Of a stretch of DNA of 64,000 nucleotides, positions 44,871 through 54,446 are shown one piece after another (the first letter of the stretch is position 1; the number at the start of each line of letters is the position of its first letter). The translations under genes and the position numbers were made by a program. Under the pieces are notes generated by a model that saw only the letters and a list, made by a program, of their open reading frames with translations, was not told the DNA's origin and ran no database searches. The DNA is from Acinetobacter variabilis (GTDB lineage: Bacteria; Pseudomonadota; Gammaproteobacteria; Pseudomonadales; Moraxellaceae), in NCBI RefSeq assembly GCF_000369625.1, contig NZ_KB850111.1, positions 128,038 to 192,037 on the forward strand. The letters are read 5' to 3'.

Positions 44871-45737
44871 TTATTGGAACACGACAGTTTTATTGCCGTC
44901 GACAATGACACGGTCTTCCAGATGCCATCTCACTGCACGTGCCAGTACATTACGTTCAACGTCCTGACCCAGTTCACGCAGCTGTTCCACAGTAAAGTCA
45001 TGGTTCACACGCTCTACATCCTGCTCGATGATTGGACCCTGATCCAGATCAGCTGTCACATAGTGTGCAGTTGCACCGATCAGTTTTACACCTTTGTCAT
45101 ACGCTTGTTTGTAAGGATTGGCACCCACGAACGCTGGCAGGAATGAATGGTGAATATTGATCACTTTCATTTCCCATTTACTTACGAACTCTTCATCAAG
45201 AATCTGCATATAACGGGCTAATACCAGCAGATCGTTGCCCTGCATCAGTTCATCGATCTGTGCATAAGCTTCACGTTTGTTCTCTTTGGTCACCGGAACC
45301 ACTTCAAACGGAATACCGAAGTTTTCGACTGATTCACGTAGAGTCTCGTGGTTAGATACTACTTTAGTGATTTCACATGGCAGACCGCCGCGTGCATGAC
45401 GCCATAGCAGTTCAAGCAACGCATGGTCGACTTTAGAGACCAGAATACCGACCTTTTTCACATCACTAACCAGTGCCAGACGCCAGTGCATGCCATAACG
45501 CTCTGCAACATTGGCAGCAAAAGTCTGCAACAGGCTTTCTTTACGGCTTTGCAGATTGTCCAGTTCAAACTCAACACGCATGAAGTAACGTCCGCCCTGC
45601 GCTGCTGTCGCGTATTGATCAAGCGCCGTAATGTTGGCACCCTGATGATACAAGAAGCTTGAAACAGCCTGCACGATGCCCGGCTTGTCTTCACAAGTAA
45701 TCAATAAACGTGCGGTATTAGCAGTCGTCATATTCAT
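44871..45737 (-). CDS. purU: formyltetrahydrofolate deformylase
   Basis: A 288-aa enzyme that releases formate from 10-formyl-THF, balancing one-carbon pools and feeding formate to purine synthesis. The N-terminal ACT domain (ARLLITCEDKPGIVQAVSSFL) is followed by a formyltransferase-fold catalytic domain with INIHHSFLPAFVGANPYKQA and the key Asp in DLDQGPIIEQDV. Several starts are possible (GTG 45752, ATG 45737, ATG 45731); none has a strong ribosome site. Confidence 0.93.
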   Translation of the reverse strand: MNMTTANTARLLITCEDKPGIVQAVSSFLYHQGANITALDQYATAAQGGRYFMRVEFELDNLQSRKESLLQTFAANVAERYGMHWRLALVSDVKKVGILVSKVDHALLELLWRHARGGLPCEITKVVSNHETLRESVENFGIPFEVVPVTKENKREAYAQIDELMQGNDLLVLARYMQILDEEFVSKWEMKVINIHHSFLPAFVGANPYKQAYDKGVKLIGATAHYVTADLDQGPIIEQDVERVNHDFTVEQLRELGQDVERNVLARAVRWHLEDRVIVDGNKTVVFQ

Positions 45738-45798
45738 GTTGGTTAAGGTCACTAATTAGTTAAATTAAAAAAATAAGCCGAGTATTCTAACGCGTTTC

Positions 45799-46518
45799 TT
45801 AGATATTCTGAATAGTTTGTTCAGATTCAGGCGGTTTAGGCGACGATAGACTGGCAAATAGCTCTGAAGAACCAAACGAATTGAGCAGGCTCTCATACGT
45901 TTGACGGCTTTCACCACGCAGGTAAGCACCTTCCAGAAACACCATCTGACGCAGTGCTTGCCAGACCCATTTTTCTTCCAGAGTGTTGGAATCGGTAATA
46001 TGCCCCGACATATACAGGAAGTTGGTCCAGTTGGTCAGTACAATCCATAGGTTAATGATCAGCGCTTCAATTTCTGAATCGGTCATTTCCATCAAGCCGG
46101 CATTTACGAAGGCTTTATAAATTTTTTGTCCCTGCTGCATGACCTGTCCAGCAAAACGCGGATAAAGCTTGCGGAAATCTTCGTTATTTTCGACCAGATG
46201 GTATACATCACGGTGCAGAAAACGATAAGCCCAAAGCTGACTGCTCAGTACCTGAAAATAATGAATCTTATCATTGGCATCCAGAGCACGATCTTCCGGA
46301 AGTGCTAGCATTTCCAGCGTCTGATGCTGATACTGCTCCATCAGTTCCTTGATAATTTCATTTTTATTACGGAAATGGTAATACAGATTACCTGGACTCA
46401 TGCCGAGTTCAGCAGCAATATGATTGGTGGTTACAGATCGTTCGCCACGTTCATTAAACAACTGCAAGCTGAGCTGTAAGATACGCTCTTTGGTTTTTAA
46501 CGTTTTGGTTTGGGACAT
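45799..46518 (-). CDS. TetR-family regulator
   Basis: A transcription factor of 239 aa from ATG 46518 (MSQTKTLKTKERILQLSL); the frame is open 14 codons upstream. The N-terminal HTH is ERSVTTNHIAAELGMSPGNLYYHFRNKNEII, and the C-terminal ligand domain is helical. It is divergent from an aldehyde dehydrogenase gene 115 bp away, the usual arrangement for a local repressor. The ligand may be an aldehyde or fatty-acid-like compound; this is inference. Confidence 0.85.
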   Translation of the reverse strand: MSQTKTLKTKERILQLSLQLFNERGERSVTTNHIAAELGMSPGNLYYHFRNKNEIIKELMEQYQHQTLEMLALPEDRALDANDKIHYFQVLSSQLWAYRFLHRDVYHLVENNEDFRKLYPRFAGQVMQQGQKIYKAFVNAGLMEMTDSEIEALIINLWIVLTNWTNFLYMSGHITDSNTLEEKWVWQALRQMVFLEGAYLRGESRQTYESLLNSFGSSELFASLSSPKPPESEQTIQNI

Positions 46519-46633
46519 CCTAAAATAACCATTCAGTTCATGCATTAGCAAGGCTAACACACAAAGTAACTTGACTAATTAGAGTATTTGCTCTAAAAAT
46601 TAATTAATCGATTTTGAATAATGGTAGTGCGGC

Positions 46634-48082
46634 ATGAACAGTCACACAAAAACAACTTCAATGACACCACATTTTCTTGATAGCCAGCACCTCAATGAAA
46701 TTCTGGCTCAACAAAAACACGCCTACTTACGCTACCCACTGCCGACTGCAAAGGAACGTATCGATCGTTTAGCTCGGCTTAAGCGTATCTTAGTTAAGTA
46801 TCAAGATCAATTTGCCGATGCAATTAATCAGGACTATGGTAACCGCTCTGTCGGGGAAACCAAAATTGGTGAGTTACTGACTTGTCTTGAACATATTAAA
46901 TATTACAGCAAAAACCTGACCGGCTGGATGAAACCGTCCAAGCGTCATGTCGGTATTATTCACCAGCCGGCAAAAGCCTGGGTACAGTATCAGCCTCTAG
47001 GCGTGATCGGCATCATCGCGCCGTGGAACTACCCTTTATTATTATCCATCGGCCCTCTGATCTGTGCGTTGGCTGCGGGTAACCATGCCATGATCAAAAT
47101 TTCTAGTTCATCGGCTGCTTTTGGCAAGGTATTGGAAAAAGCCTTAGCTGAAGCTTTTCCTAAAGAACTGGTTGCCGTGGTGAATGGTGGCGGTACGGTA
47201 TCTGATGCCTTCTGCCGACTGGTTTTTGACAAGATGATCTTTACCGGTTCAACAGCTGTCGGTAAAACCGTGATGGCAGCGGCTGCTGAAAATCTGGTAC
47301 CAGTAATTTTGGAACTGGGTGGCAAGTCCCCTGTACTGGTGCATCCATCGATTGACCTGCGTGATGTGGCTCAGCGTATTGCCGTGGGCAAGCTCTGGAA
47401 TGCCGGACAGACCTGTGTAGCGCCGGATTATATGTTCCTGCCACGTGGCAAAACTGCCGAGTTTATCGATCATTTTAAAGCCTGTGTCGAAAGCATGTAT
47501 CCGGACATCAGCCATAATCAGGATTACACCTCGATTATCAATGACAAACAGTACAACCGCTTGCAAGGTTATCTGGATGATGCCCGTGAGCAAGGTGCGC
47601 AGATTATTGAAATCAATCCGCGTAATGAATCGCCAGCAGACCTGCGTAAAATTGCACCGACTCTTGTAACCAATGTCATGCCAAGCATGCAGATCATGCA
47701 GCATGAAATCTTTGGGCCGCTCCTGCCGATCATGGAATATGATCAAATTGACGACGTCATCGACTTTATTAATAGCCGTCCGCGTCCACTTGCATTATAC
47801 TATTTCGACTTTGATCAGGCGCGTGCTGATTATGTCGCACAGCGTACCCATTCAGGGCATTTCGGGCAAAATACTGTATTAACCCATGTCGCACAGGACG
47901 ATCTGCCATTTGGTGGTGTCGGTGCTTCCGGTATGGGTAAATATCATGGGCCAGAAGGCTTCTTCAGTTTGTCGCATGAACGGTCAGTAATGTCGAATCC
48001 TAAGCTGTATAGCTTGAAATACATTCTGCCTCCGTTTAATAAGCCGATCCATAAGCTGATTTCGAAGACACTTCTTCGATAA
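46634..48082 (+). CDS. calB: coniferyl-type aldehyde dehydrogenase
   Basis: An NAD(P)+-dependent aldehyde dehydrogenase of 482 aa. Motifs: GVIGIIAPWNYPLLLSIGPL (cofactor binding), FTGSTAVGK, general base Glu in VILELGGKSP and nucleophile Cys in NAGQTCVAPDYM. The sequence most resembles the coniferyl aldehyde dehydrogenase subgroup, but many of these act on medium-chain or fatty aldehydes. Likely controlled by the divergent TetR regulator. The gene symbol reflects subgroup likeness only. Confidence 0.82.
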   Translation: MNSHTKTTSMTPHFLDSQHLNEILAQQKHAYLRYPLPTAKERIDRLARLKRILVKYQDQFADAINQDYGNRSVGETKIGELLTCLEHIKYYSKNLTGWMKPSKRHVGIIHQPAKAWVQYQPLGVIGIIAPWNYPLLLSIGPLICALAAGNHAMIKISSSSAAFGKVLEKALAEAFPKELVAVVNGGGTVSDAFCRLVFDKMIFTGSTAVGKTVMAAAAENLVPVILELGGKSPVLVHPSIDLRDVAQRIAVGKLWNAGQTCVAPDYMFLPRGKTAEFIDHFKACVESMYPDISHNQDYTSIINDKQYNRLQGYLDDAREQGAQIIEINPRNESPADLRKIAPTLVTNVMPSMQIMQHEIFGPLLPIMEYDQIDDVIDFINSRPRPLALYYFDFDQARADYVAQRTHSGHFGQNTVLTHVAQDDLPFGGVGASGMGKYHGPEGFFSLSHERSVMSNPKLYSLKYILPPFNKPIHKLISKTLLR

Positions 48083-48247
48083 ATGATCAAGGCATGAGCT
48101 ATCACACGGGCTCATGCTTCGTTTTAGATAAAATCGCTTGTCTTTTAAGCGCATTTTTGATATAAAACGCCCCTTGAATGAATTCAATCCGTTTATTTTT
48201 GACTGGCCATACAGATTTGCTGTTGGCTAAATCAATGGAGTTACACC

Positions 48248-48484
48248 ATGTCTAAGGTTTGCCAAGTTACCGGCAAGCGTCCAGTCGTTGGTAACAACGT
48301 CTCACACGCCAACAACAAAACTAAGCGCCGGTTCGAGCCGAACCTGCACCACCACCGTTTCTGGTTAGAAAGCGAAAAACGTTTTGTACGTCTTCGTTTA
48401 ACCACTAAAGGTATGCGTATTATCGACAAATTGGGCATTGAAAAGGTTGTTGCTGACCTTCGTGCTCAAGGTCAAAAGATCTAA
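48248..48484 (+). CDS. rpmB: 50S ribosomal protein L28
   Basis: A 78-aa basic protein starting [20 protein letters not shown], with [18 protein letters not shown]. It lies 16 bp before rpmG, the conserved pairing. No frame problem. Confidence 0.97.
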
Positions 48485-48500
48485 GTAAGGAGTCAGGACA

Positions 48501-48656
48501 ATGCGTGATAAGATTCGCTTAGTTTCTTCAGCTGGTACAGGTTATTTCTATACCACTACTAAGAACAAACGTACTATGCCGGAAAAAATGGAAATCAAAA
48601 AATTTGATCCAAAAATCCGTCAACACGTAATCTTCAAAGAAGCTAAAATCAAATAA
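48501..48656 (+). CDS. rpmG: 50S ribosomal protein L33
   Basis: A 51-aa protein: starts [17 protein letters not shown], continues [19 protein letters not shown], and ends EAKIK. It lacks the zinc-binding CxxC pairs, so it is the zinc-independent form. ATG 48501 follows AAGGAG at good spacing. Co-transcribed with rpmB and followed by a terminator. Confidence 0.96.
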
Positions 48657-48670
48657 TTTTAGTTTTTTGA

Positions 48671-48700
48671 AAAAAGCGACCTTCCCGGTCGTTTTTTTTT
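48671..48700 (+). terminator. rpmB-rpmG terminator
   Basis: CGACC/GGTCG stem with a nine-T tail after rpmG. Confidence 0.9.
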
Positions 48701-48809
48701 GCATTTTTTTTATGCGGCTTGATAAACTTTCTGTTTCTTCTGGCATTTTCTGTGCTTATTTCCCATAAAAAATTGAAATTTCATAAAATTTATTTTAAAG
48801 GAGTGTTTA

Positions 48810-50537
48810 GTGCCACATGACGTAGAGCTCATTATTCTGTTAGCTGTCGGTTTTGGCTTGGCCTTGGTTTTTGGCTATATCGCTGCACGTCTACGCCTTC
48901 CCCCACTGATTGGTTATCTGGTTGCCGGGATTCTAATTAGCCCGAACACCCCAGGCGTGGTCGGAGATGTGCATCTGGCGAACCAGCTGGCCGAACTTGG
49001 CGTCATGTTCCTGATGTTTGGTGTCGGGATGCACTTTTCTCTCAATGACCTGATGCAGGTCAGGCGTATTGCCTTGCCGGGTGCAGTCTTACAGATTGCA
49101 GTCGCGACACTGCTCGGGGTCGGGGTCTCCATGCTCTGGGGCTGGAATTTTGGCTCTGCCCTGATCTTTGGTTTAAGTCTGTCCTGTGCCAGTACCGTCG
49201 TGCTTCTCAAAGCCCTGGGTGATCGTGGCCTGCTCGAATCCATTAACGGGAAAATTGCAGTCGGTTGGCTTCTGGTTGAAGATCTGGTCATGGTGCTGGC
49301 ACTGGTATTATTACCCGCAACTGCAGTACTTCTCGGTGGTCAGGCACTGGAAGGTAGTAGTAGCGATCAGAATGTCTGGATCACCTTAGGTATTACCTTG
49401 CTCAAAGTAGCCGGTTTCATTGCCTTCATGCTCATTATTGGTAAACGTTTAGTTCCAATGATCATGCAAGTAGTCGCACGTTTAGGCTCACGTGAGCTAT
49501 TTACCTTAACTGTCGTAGCTGCAGCCGTATCGATTGCCTTTGGGGCTTATAAGGTCTTTGGCGTATCCATGGCACTCGGTGCATTCTTTGCCGGGATGGT
49601 GGTCAAAGAGTCTGACTTCAGCCACCGTGCTGAGGAAGAAACCTTACCGTTGCGTGAAATCTTCTCGATTCTGTTCTTTGTTTCGGTCGGCATGCTGTTT
49701 GATCCGCGTATTCTGATGGATCAGCCGCTTCATGTGTTGGCGGTGCTCGGTATTATCATGATTGGTAAAACCATCGCGGCTATGGCACTGGTGCTGTTCT
49801 TCCGCTACCCAATCAATACGGCGCTTACCGTCGGTGCTTCTCTGGCACAGATTGGTGAATTCTCTTTTATTCTGGCCGCACTTGGTGTATCGCTAAATCT
49901 ATTATCACTCGATGGGCAAAACCTGATTCTGGCGGGTGCCCTGATTTCAATTACCCTAAACTCGTTTATTTTCTCGGCAGTGGAACCGGTACAAAAATGG
50001 ATTCGCGAACGTTCGTCTTTGGCGCGCTTATTGGAGCGTAGTGGTGACCCGCTTGCCATGCTACCCGATGAAGTCTCACAGGACTATCTGCGCGATCAGG
50101 TGGTGATTGTCGGGCATGGTGAAGTCGGTCGTCGGATTACCCTGTCACTGATGGAACAAAACATCAAGGTCGTGATTGCCGAAGAAAATCGTGAGATCGT
50201 AGAAAACTTGCGTAAAAAAGGCATTGCAGCAGTTTCTGGTGTCGCAACTGAACCTGGTGTGCTGATTCAGGCTCATATTCAGCATGCACGTCTACTGGTG
50301 ATCTCACCAATGGATATTATTGATATCCACAAAATCGTGGATATTGCCAAGACCCTAAACCCTGCCATTCAGATCCTGCTGTGTGCGGAAAGCAAAGAAG
50401 AAGCTGAAGTCATTCGCCGTGATAATATTGGCGAGGTGTACTATGCCAAAGAGGAGATGGCGAGAAATATGAGCAATCATATTTTGAACCAGATCGAGAT
50501 TGCGCATAACCATCCACCTACGCATTATTCAGGCTGA
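48810..50537 (+). CDS. CPA2 cation/proton antiporter with TrkA-N domain
   Basis: A 575-aa inner-membrane protein. The first ~390 residues form about twelve spans of the Na+/H+ exchanger fold (RLRLPPLIGYLVAGILISP; GVMFLMFGVGMHFSLNDL; FGVSMALGAFFAGMVVKESDF). The C-terminal cytoplasmic part starts QVVIVGHGEVGRRI, a Rossmann NAD-binding TrkA-N/RCK domain. This is the KefB/YbaL arrangement: potassium or sodium efflux, gated by a nucleotide or glutathione adduct. The start is GTG at 48810 after GGAG. The exact ion is not known. Confidence 0.88.
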   Translation: MPHDVELIILLAVGFGLALVFGYIAARLRLPPLIGYLVAGILISPNTPGVVGDVHLANQLAELGVMFLMFGVGMHFSLNDLMQVRRIALPGAVLQIAVATLLGVGVSMLWGWNFGSALIFGLSLSCASTVVLLKALGDRGLLESINGKIAVGWLLVEDLVMVLALVLLPATAVLLGGQALEGSSSDQNVWITLGITLLKVAGFIAFMLIIGKRLVPMIMQVVARLGSRELFTLTVVAAAVSIAFGAYKVFGVSMALGAFFAGMVVKESDFSHRAEEETLPLREIFSILFFVSVGMLFDPRILMDQPLHVLAVLGIIMIGKTIAAMALVLFFRYPINTALTVGASLAQIGEFSFILAALGVSLNLLSLDGQNLILAGALISITLNSFIFSAVEPVQKWIRERSSLARLLERSGDPLAMLPDEVSQDYLRDQVVIVGHGEVGRRITLSLMEQNIKVVIAEENREIVENLRKKGIAAVSGVATEPGVLIQAHIQHARLLVISPMDIIDIHKIVDIAKTLNPAIQILLCAESKEEAEVIRRDNIGEVYYAKEEMARNMSNHILNQIEIAHNHPPTHYSG

Positions 50538-50543
50538 TTTTTT

Positions 50544-50577
50544 AAAGAAGTTGTCAGAATTGGCAACTTCTTTTTTT
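50544..50577 (+). terminator. antiporter gene terminator
   Basis: AAAGAAGTTG/CAACTTCTTT stem with T run directly after the gene. Confidence 0.88.
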
Positions 50578-50693
50578 ATTGATTGGACTGAAATTTATCA
50601 GATCGCTAAACTATAAAATTTTAAATTGCTTCTCTAATTTAACCGACTTAATTTTTCTCTTATTCTCTATTTTTTTATTTCATAAAAACAGAA

Positions 50694-50716
50694 AAAGCAC
50701 ACTTCAAGTGTGCTTT
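50694..50716. terminator. bidirectional terminator
   Basis: AAGCACACT/AGTGTGCTT stem between the antiporter gene and the convergent hypothetical gene. Confidence 0.8.
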
Positions 50717-50738
50717 CCTGCTCGCCAGGGTAGGCAAT

Positions 50739-51017
50739 TTAGCTCATATATTTTGGCTCTTCATCCACAACTTCAGCTTGCCATTCATTGACCTGCTGTT
50801 CCAGCAAACCATATAAAGCGGCTTGAATCATGTGTTGTGCAATCACAGGCGTTTGATCACCCAACAGGGCTTTCACCTCGTCATTAAACTGAATCATGAC
50901 TAATGGCTGTTTTTTTGAGCCCGCATTTCGTAATGCCAACGCGCCACCTTCAAGTTGAACGAGTTCCAAAATCGCGTCTTGATTACCAAATAAATCTTTC
51001 AACTGTTCTATAGACAT
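50739..51017 (-). CDS. hypothetical protein
   Basis: A 92-aa soluble protein from ATG 51017 (MSIEQLKDLFGNQDAILEL), chosen because GGAGGA lies just before it; the frame is open 17 codons further. No known family is recognised. Residues MIQFNDEVKALLGDQTPVIAQHMIQAAL suggest a mixed alpha/beta fold. A separate hypothetical gene lies upstream on the same strand. Confidence 0.7.
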   Translation of the reverse strand: MSIEQLKDLFGNQDAILELVQLEGGALALRNAGSKKQPLVMIQFNDEVKALLGDQTPVIAQHMIQAALYGLLEQQVNEWQAEVVDEEPKYMS

Positions 51018-51121
51018 ATATCCTCCATGTTCAACATGGTGGCAAAGAGCGATTGCACTTTGCATCATTAGAGTAATTGATATAGGGTTAATAATCGCAA
51101 TTTCAAGTACAGCTGATCAGA

Positions 51122-51625
51122 TTAAAATTCAACCATCTCATTACGAAAACCATCAATAAGCTGCGTCAGGTCACGATGCCATTCTCGTAATATAGCAGTA
51201 TCAGGTAACCAGGCTTGTGGTGTCTGTGTGACTTTAATGATGAGATTTGAAGAAGTTTCGTCTTCAGGTTGTGGCGAACTTGGCTCGGGCGCATATTGGC
51301 AGAGACGGTAAGCACGTTTCAGCTCAGCCAGAAAACCATCTTTGGATAAATGCTGTAATACGGTCACTTCAGGTGATACCTGACCCTTAGTCGCCATGAG
51401 CTCTTCAATTGATTTCAGCGTCGGGCTCAGGTCATTCAGACGGTAATAGCGTACCAGTTCCTGTAAAAAGGCCAACAGTGCCCCATGCAGATGAAATACG
51501 GCAGCTTCACGATGAGCTTGTGCCTGCTGCACATGATCAGTCTGTTCAGCCTGCTGACAGGCCAGACGGGTGAAATAAAGTTTTTGATTGGTACGGTCCG
51601 CATGATAGCGAGCAACTCGTGTCAT
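51122..51625 (-). CDS. hypothetical protein (DUF6586-like)
   Basis: A 167-aa mainly helical soluble protein. The N-terminal part (RTNQKLYFTRLACQQAEQ; REAAVFHLHGALLAFLQELVRYY) reads like the DUF6586 family of Pseudomonas and Acinetobacter, whose function is unknown. The C-terminus contains a short conserved-looking IKVTQTPQAWLPDTAILREWH. Upstream of another hypothetical gene but not tightly linked. Confidence 0.65.
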   Translation of the reverse strand: MTRVARYHADRTNQKLYFTRLACQQAEQTDHVQQAQAHREAAVFHLHGALLAFLQELVRYYRLNDLSPTLKSIEELMATKGQVSPEVTVLQHLSKDGFLAELKRAYRLCQYAPEPSSPQPEDETSSNLIIKVTQTPQAWLPDTAILREWHRDLTQLIDGFRNEMVEF

Positions 51626-51793
51626 CGAGATTTCCTAAGCATTAAAACAAATTTTGGCTCTTATAAAGTAAAACGTACGCTCGCATTACGCAATGCAAGA
51701 TTGTCTACGCTGTCGATCTATTCTGCATGATCTTGATACTTCAGACTGCTGATATTGACTCTTCAGTAAAAATCCAAACCTTTTTAAGGGCAA

Positions 51794-51822
51794 AAAAAAG
51801 AGCATCACACATGCTCTTTTTT
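51794..51822 (-). terminator. RRM gene terminator
   Basis: AAAAAAGAGCAT/ATGCTCTTTTTT stem just after the RRM gene stop. Confidence 0.9.
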
Positions 51823-51833
51823 ATAAGGTATTA

Positions 51834-52085
51834 TTAAGCCTGTGGCTTTTCTTCAGCTTGCTTCACACGAATCCCCTGACCATGCAGGCGCAGTGTATTT
51901 AAACCTTTAATTGCTTTAACAGCTTCACGGCCATGTGGCATTTCTACGAAAGCAAAACCTTTAGACTTGCCTGTTTCTGCATCCATGACTAGCGCACAAG
52001 ATTCAACAGTACCGTATTGCTGAAACAGGGTCAGCAATTCAGCTTCTGTTACAGTGCGTGCCAAGTTACGAACTAAAATTTTCAT
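51834..52085 (-). CDS. RNA-recognition-motif protein
   Basis: An 83-aa single RRM: RNP2 KILVRNLAR near the start and RNP1 KGFAFVEMP near residue 47. It is like the small cyanobacterial and proteobacterial Rbp proteins that bind RNA, perhaps under cold. Monocistronic with a strong terminator. Confidence 0.9.
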   Translation of the reverse strand: MKILVRNLARTVTEAELLTLFQQYGTVESCALVMDAETGKSKGFAFVEMPHGREAVKAIKGLNTLRLHGQGIRVKQAEEKPQA

Positions 52086-52168
52086 CGGATAACCTTAAGA
52101 AGATAGGCAAAAATAATCAAAAAGCACGTGCCTACTCTACTTTTTGCGTCAAACCCAGAAAGGATAGT

Positions 52169-54163
52169 TTAATCGAGATCAATCCCAAAATCTAAATTAA
52201 TCGACTGGCGCTCGATTAAAGCACTTTTCACAGTCTGTTGACGGGTTTTGTAATGGGTTTCTGTGACACATAAATTGCGGTTCAGATCATTAAGAAAATA
52301 GCTTTCAATTTTACGTCCCTGCTCATCTACCGTTTCACGCGCCCAGTGATTGAGGTTTTGCTTGGTCAGAATGAGCTCATTCTGTGCACGAGTCAACGCT
52401 ACATACAGCACACGACGCTCTTCCTCGACATCATCGAAATCCCCTTGCGCCCGTGCATGCGGATATTGTCCCGGCGTGACATTGGCCACATAACAGACTT
52501 TCTGTTCCGTACCCTTGGCCGAGTGAATGGTAATGAGGGTCACCACATCCGTATCCGACTGGCGTTCAATTTCAGAAATAGAGACCGGATCAAGCACATA
52601 CTCTTCCAGAAAATCACTCACTTGAGCATGTTTAGAAGCTAGCTGTTTAACCAATTCAAAATCACCCTGACGGCGATTCCAGTCCTTTTTATAGTTCTCG
52701 CCCAGTTGTGCTTCAATCGCCTGGACTGCCAGACCAACACAGACCTGTACTTCGGTTTTGAGTACCGCCATTTGCTTCATAATCAGAATGGTTTCTAGCG
52801 GGATCTTGCCAAATTTTTCCAGCTTGTCGGCAATGATATCCATCTCTGGCTCAGCTAAAAGTTGCTGTGACAGCTTACTCGCTCCGACATCACCCACACC
52901 ATTCCACAACGTTAAAAACCGCATCCAGGCAATATCGTCCAGCGGGTTCGCCACCACACGCAACAGACTGAGCAGATCTTTTACATGTGCAGTTTCTAAG
53001 AGTTTCATCCCGCCGATGAATCGATACGGAACATTGGCCGCGATACAAGCTGCTTCAATATGTCGCGCTGCATAACTGGAACGTACCAGCACCATATGAT
53101 CGGACCATTTGCTGCCTTGCAGATAATGGCGCTCTTTTATATCAATCGCGATCCATTTGGCTTCATCAAATTCATTCGGGAAAATGTGCATCTTCGGCTT
53201 AATGCCTTCACCACGATGCGCATCCAGACGTTTGTCATATTTGATTTCGGACTGATCCAGTAACCAATTGGACAGGTCCAGAATTTCCTGGGTTGATCGG
53301 TAATTCTTTTCTAGTTTAAAAATTTTTGCATCCGGCACACGCTCTTTGAAATGGTGAATATTTTCAAAATCGGCACCGCGGAAACTATAAATCGACTGCG
53401 CATCATCCCCAACACAGAATAGGCTAATATGTTCTTTGAGAGGTTCCAGCAATGCCCATTGCAGTGGATTGGTATCTTGCATTTCATCCACCAGCATATG
53501 TCGACAGATCGAAGCCACATAGTCCACCAGACCTTCAGACTGTGCCAAAGCAGTCGCCACCACAGCGAGGATATCGTCATAATCCAGAAAGCTACGCGCA
53601 CGCTTACGTGCTTCATATTCCTTCATAATGTCGGCAATCTGGTCTTTGAGTCCCAGATATTCCGGCATCTGCTTTTCCAAAGACAGACTCAGTTTTTGCC
53701 GGGTATTCCGCGCAAAAGAATATAAATCACAGAGTTCTTGTGGCTTTGGCAGGTAATTCGGATTTTTCTTGTCATCACGCCCGCGAATCAGACGGAATAT
53801 CATCAGCTGATCATCACGGTCAATAATTGAAAACTGTTCCAGACCAAAAGCCTTTGGAATTCGGCGCAGCAGATACATACAGAAGGTATGAAACGTCGAT
53901 GCACGTAAGCCTTTGGCCTGTTCACCGAGTGCCAGCTCCACCCGTGCCACGATTTCACTCGCCGCACGACGAGTAAAGGTCAGAATCTGAATCTGATTCG
54001 CTGGTACACCCTGATCAATCAGATAAGCTGCACGCGCCACGATAGTTTTGGTCTTGCCACAGCCCGCCCCAGCCAAAACCAGACTGTGCTTGGCATCAGT
54101 CGTCGCAGCTTGTTTTTGTTGGGGATTTAATTCATCAATCAGGGTGGCTAAACTCATTTTCAC
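52169..54163 (-). CDS. UvrD/Rep-family DNA helicase
   Basis: A superfamily 1A 3'-5' DNA helicase of 664 aa. Motifs in order: I LAGAGCGKTKTIV, Ia ILTFTRRAASEI, II VDEMQDTNP, III FCVGDDAQSIYSFRGAD, IV LEKNYRSTQ, V VTLITIHSAKGTEQKVCYV and VI RRVLYVALTRAQNEL. Close in size to UvrD or Rep but without an obvious long C-terminal tail, so it may be a third paralogue rather than UvrD itself. The start may be GTG 54163 or ATG 54157. Confidence 0.88.
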   Translation of the reverse strand: MKMSLATLIDELNPQQKQAATTDAKHSLVLAGAGCGKTKTIVARAAYLIDQGVPANQIQILTFTRRAASEIVARVELALGEQAKGLRASTFHTFCMYLLRRIPKAFGLEQFSIIDRDDQLMIFRLIRGRDDKKNPNYLPKPQELCDLYSFARNTRQKLSLSLEKQMPEYLGLKDQIADIMKEYEARKRARSFLDYDDILAVVATALAQSEGLVDYVASICRHMLVDEMQDTNPLQWALLEPLKEHISLFCVGDDAQSIYSFRGADFENIHHFKERVPDAKIFKLEKNYRSTQEILDLSNWLLDQSEIKYDKRLDAHRGEGIKPKMHIFPNEFDEAKWIAIDIKERHYLQGSKWSDHMVLVRSSYAARHIEAACIAANVPYRFIGGMKLLETAHVKDLLSLLRVVANPLDDIAWMRFLTLWNGVGDVGASKLSQQLLAEPEMDIIADKLEKFGKIPLETILIMKQMAVLKTEVQVCVGLAVQAIEAQLGENYKKDWNRRQGDFELVKQLASKHAQVSDFLEEYVLDPVSISEIERQSDTDVVTLITIHSAKGTEQKVCYVANVTPGQYPHARAQGDFDDVEEERRVLYVALTRAQNELILTKQNLNHWARETVDEQGRKIESYFLNDLNRNLCVTETHYKTRQQTVKSALIERQSINLDFGIDLD

Positions 54164-54446
54164 TCATCATTCTGTGGATAGGTGTAGTTTAACAGATCAC
54201 TCTTATTATAGCTTTGAGCTGCTCTGAAACAGACCGAACTTTTATTCTTAATTCGCTATAGGGTTGACGGCATGAATGCCGTCTTCTGGATTGGGGTATA
54301 GGGATATACCCTCAACCTAGCAAAGGATTTTTGTCACCTTGCGAACTCAAAATATATTTTGAGGATTCTCATCCTTGAAAAGTAAAATCTGCTTAGGCAT
54401 TTATATTTGTCTTTTTATCAAGCTTTTGCGGCAATGACCATCTTAC
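54164..54446. other. intergenic stretch with clustered palindromes
   Basis: Contains three palindromes within 100 bp: GACGGCAT/ATGCCGTC (54266-54283), GGGTATA/TATACCC (near 54295-54311) and CTCAAAATATATTTTGAG (near 54348). No gene is visible. It lies between the helicase and glycerate kinase genes, both on the minus strand. Confidence 0.55.
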
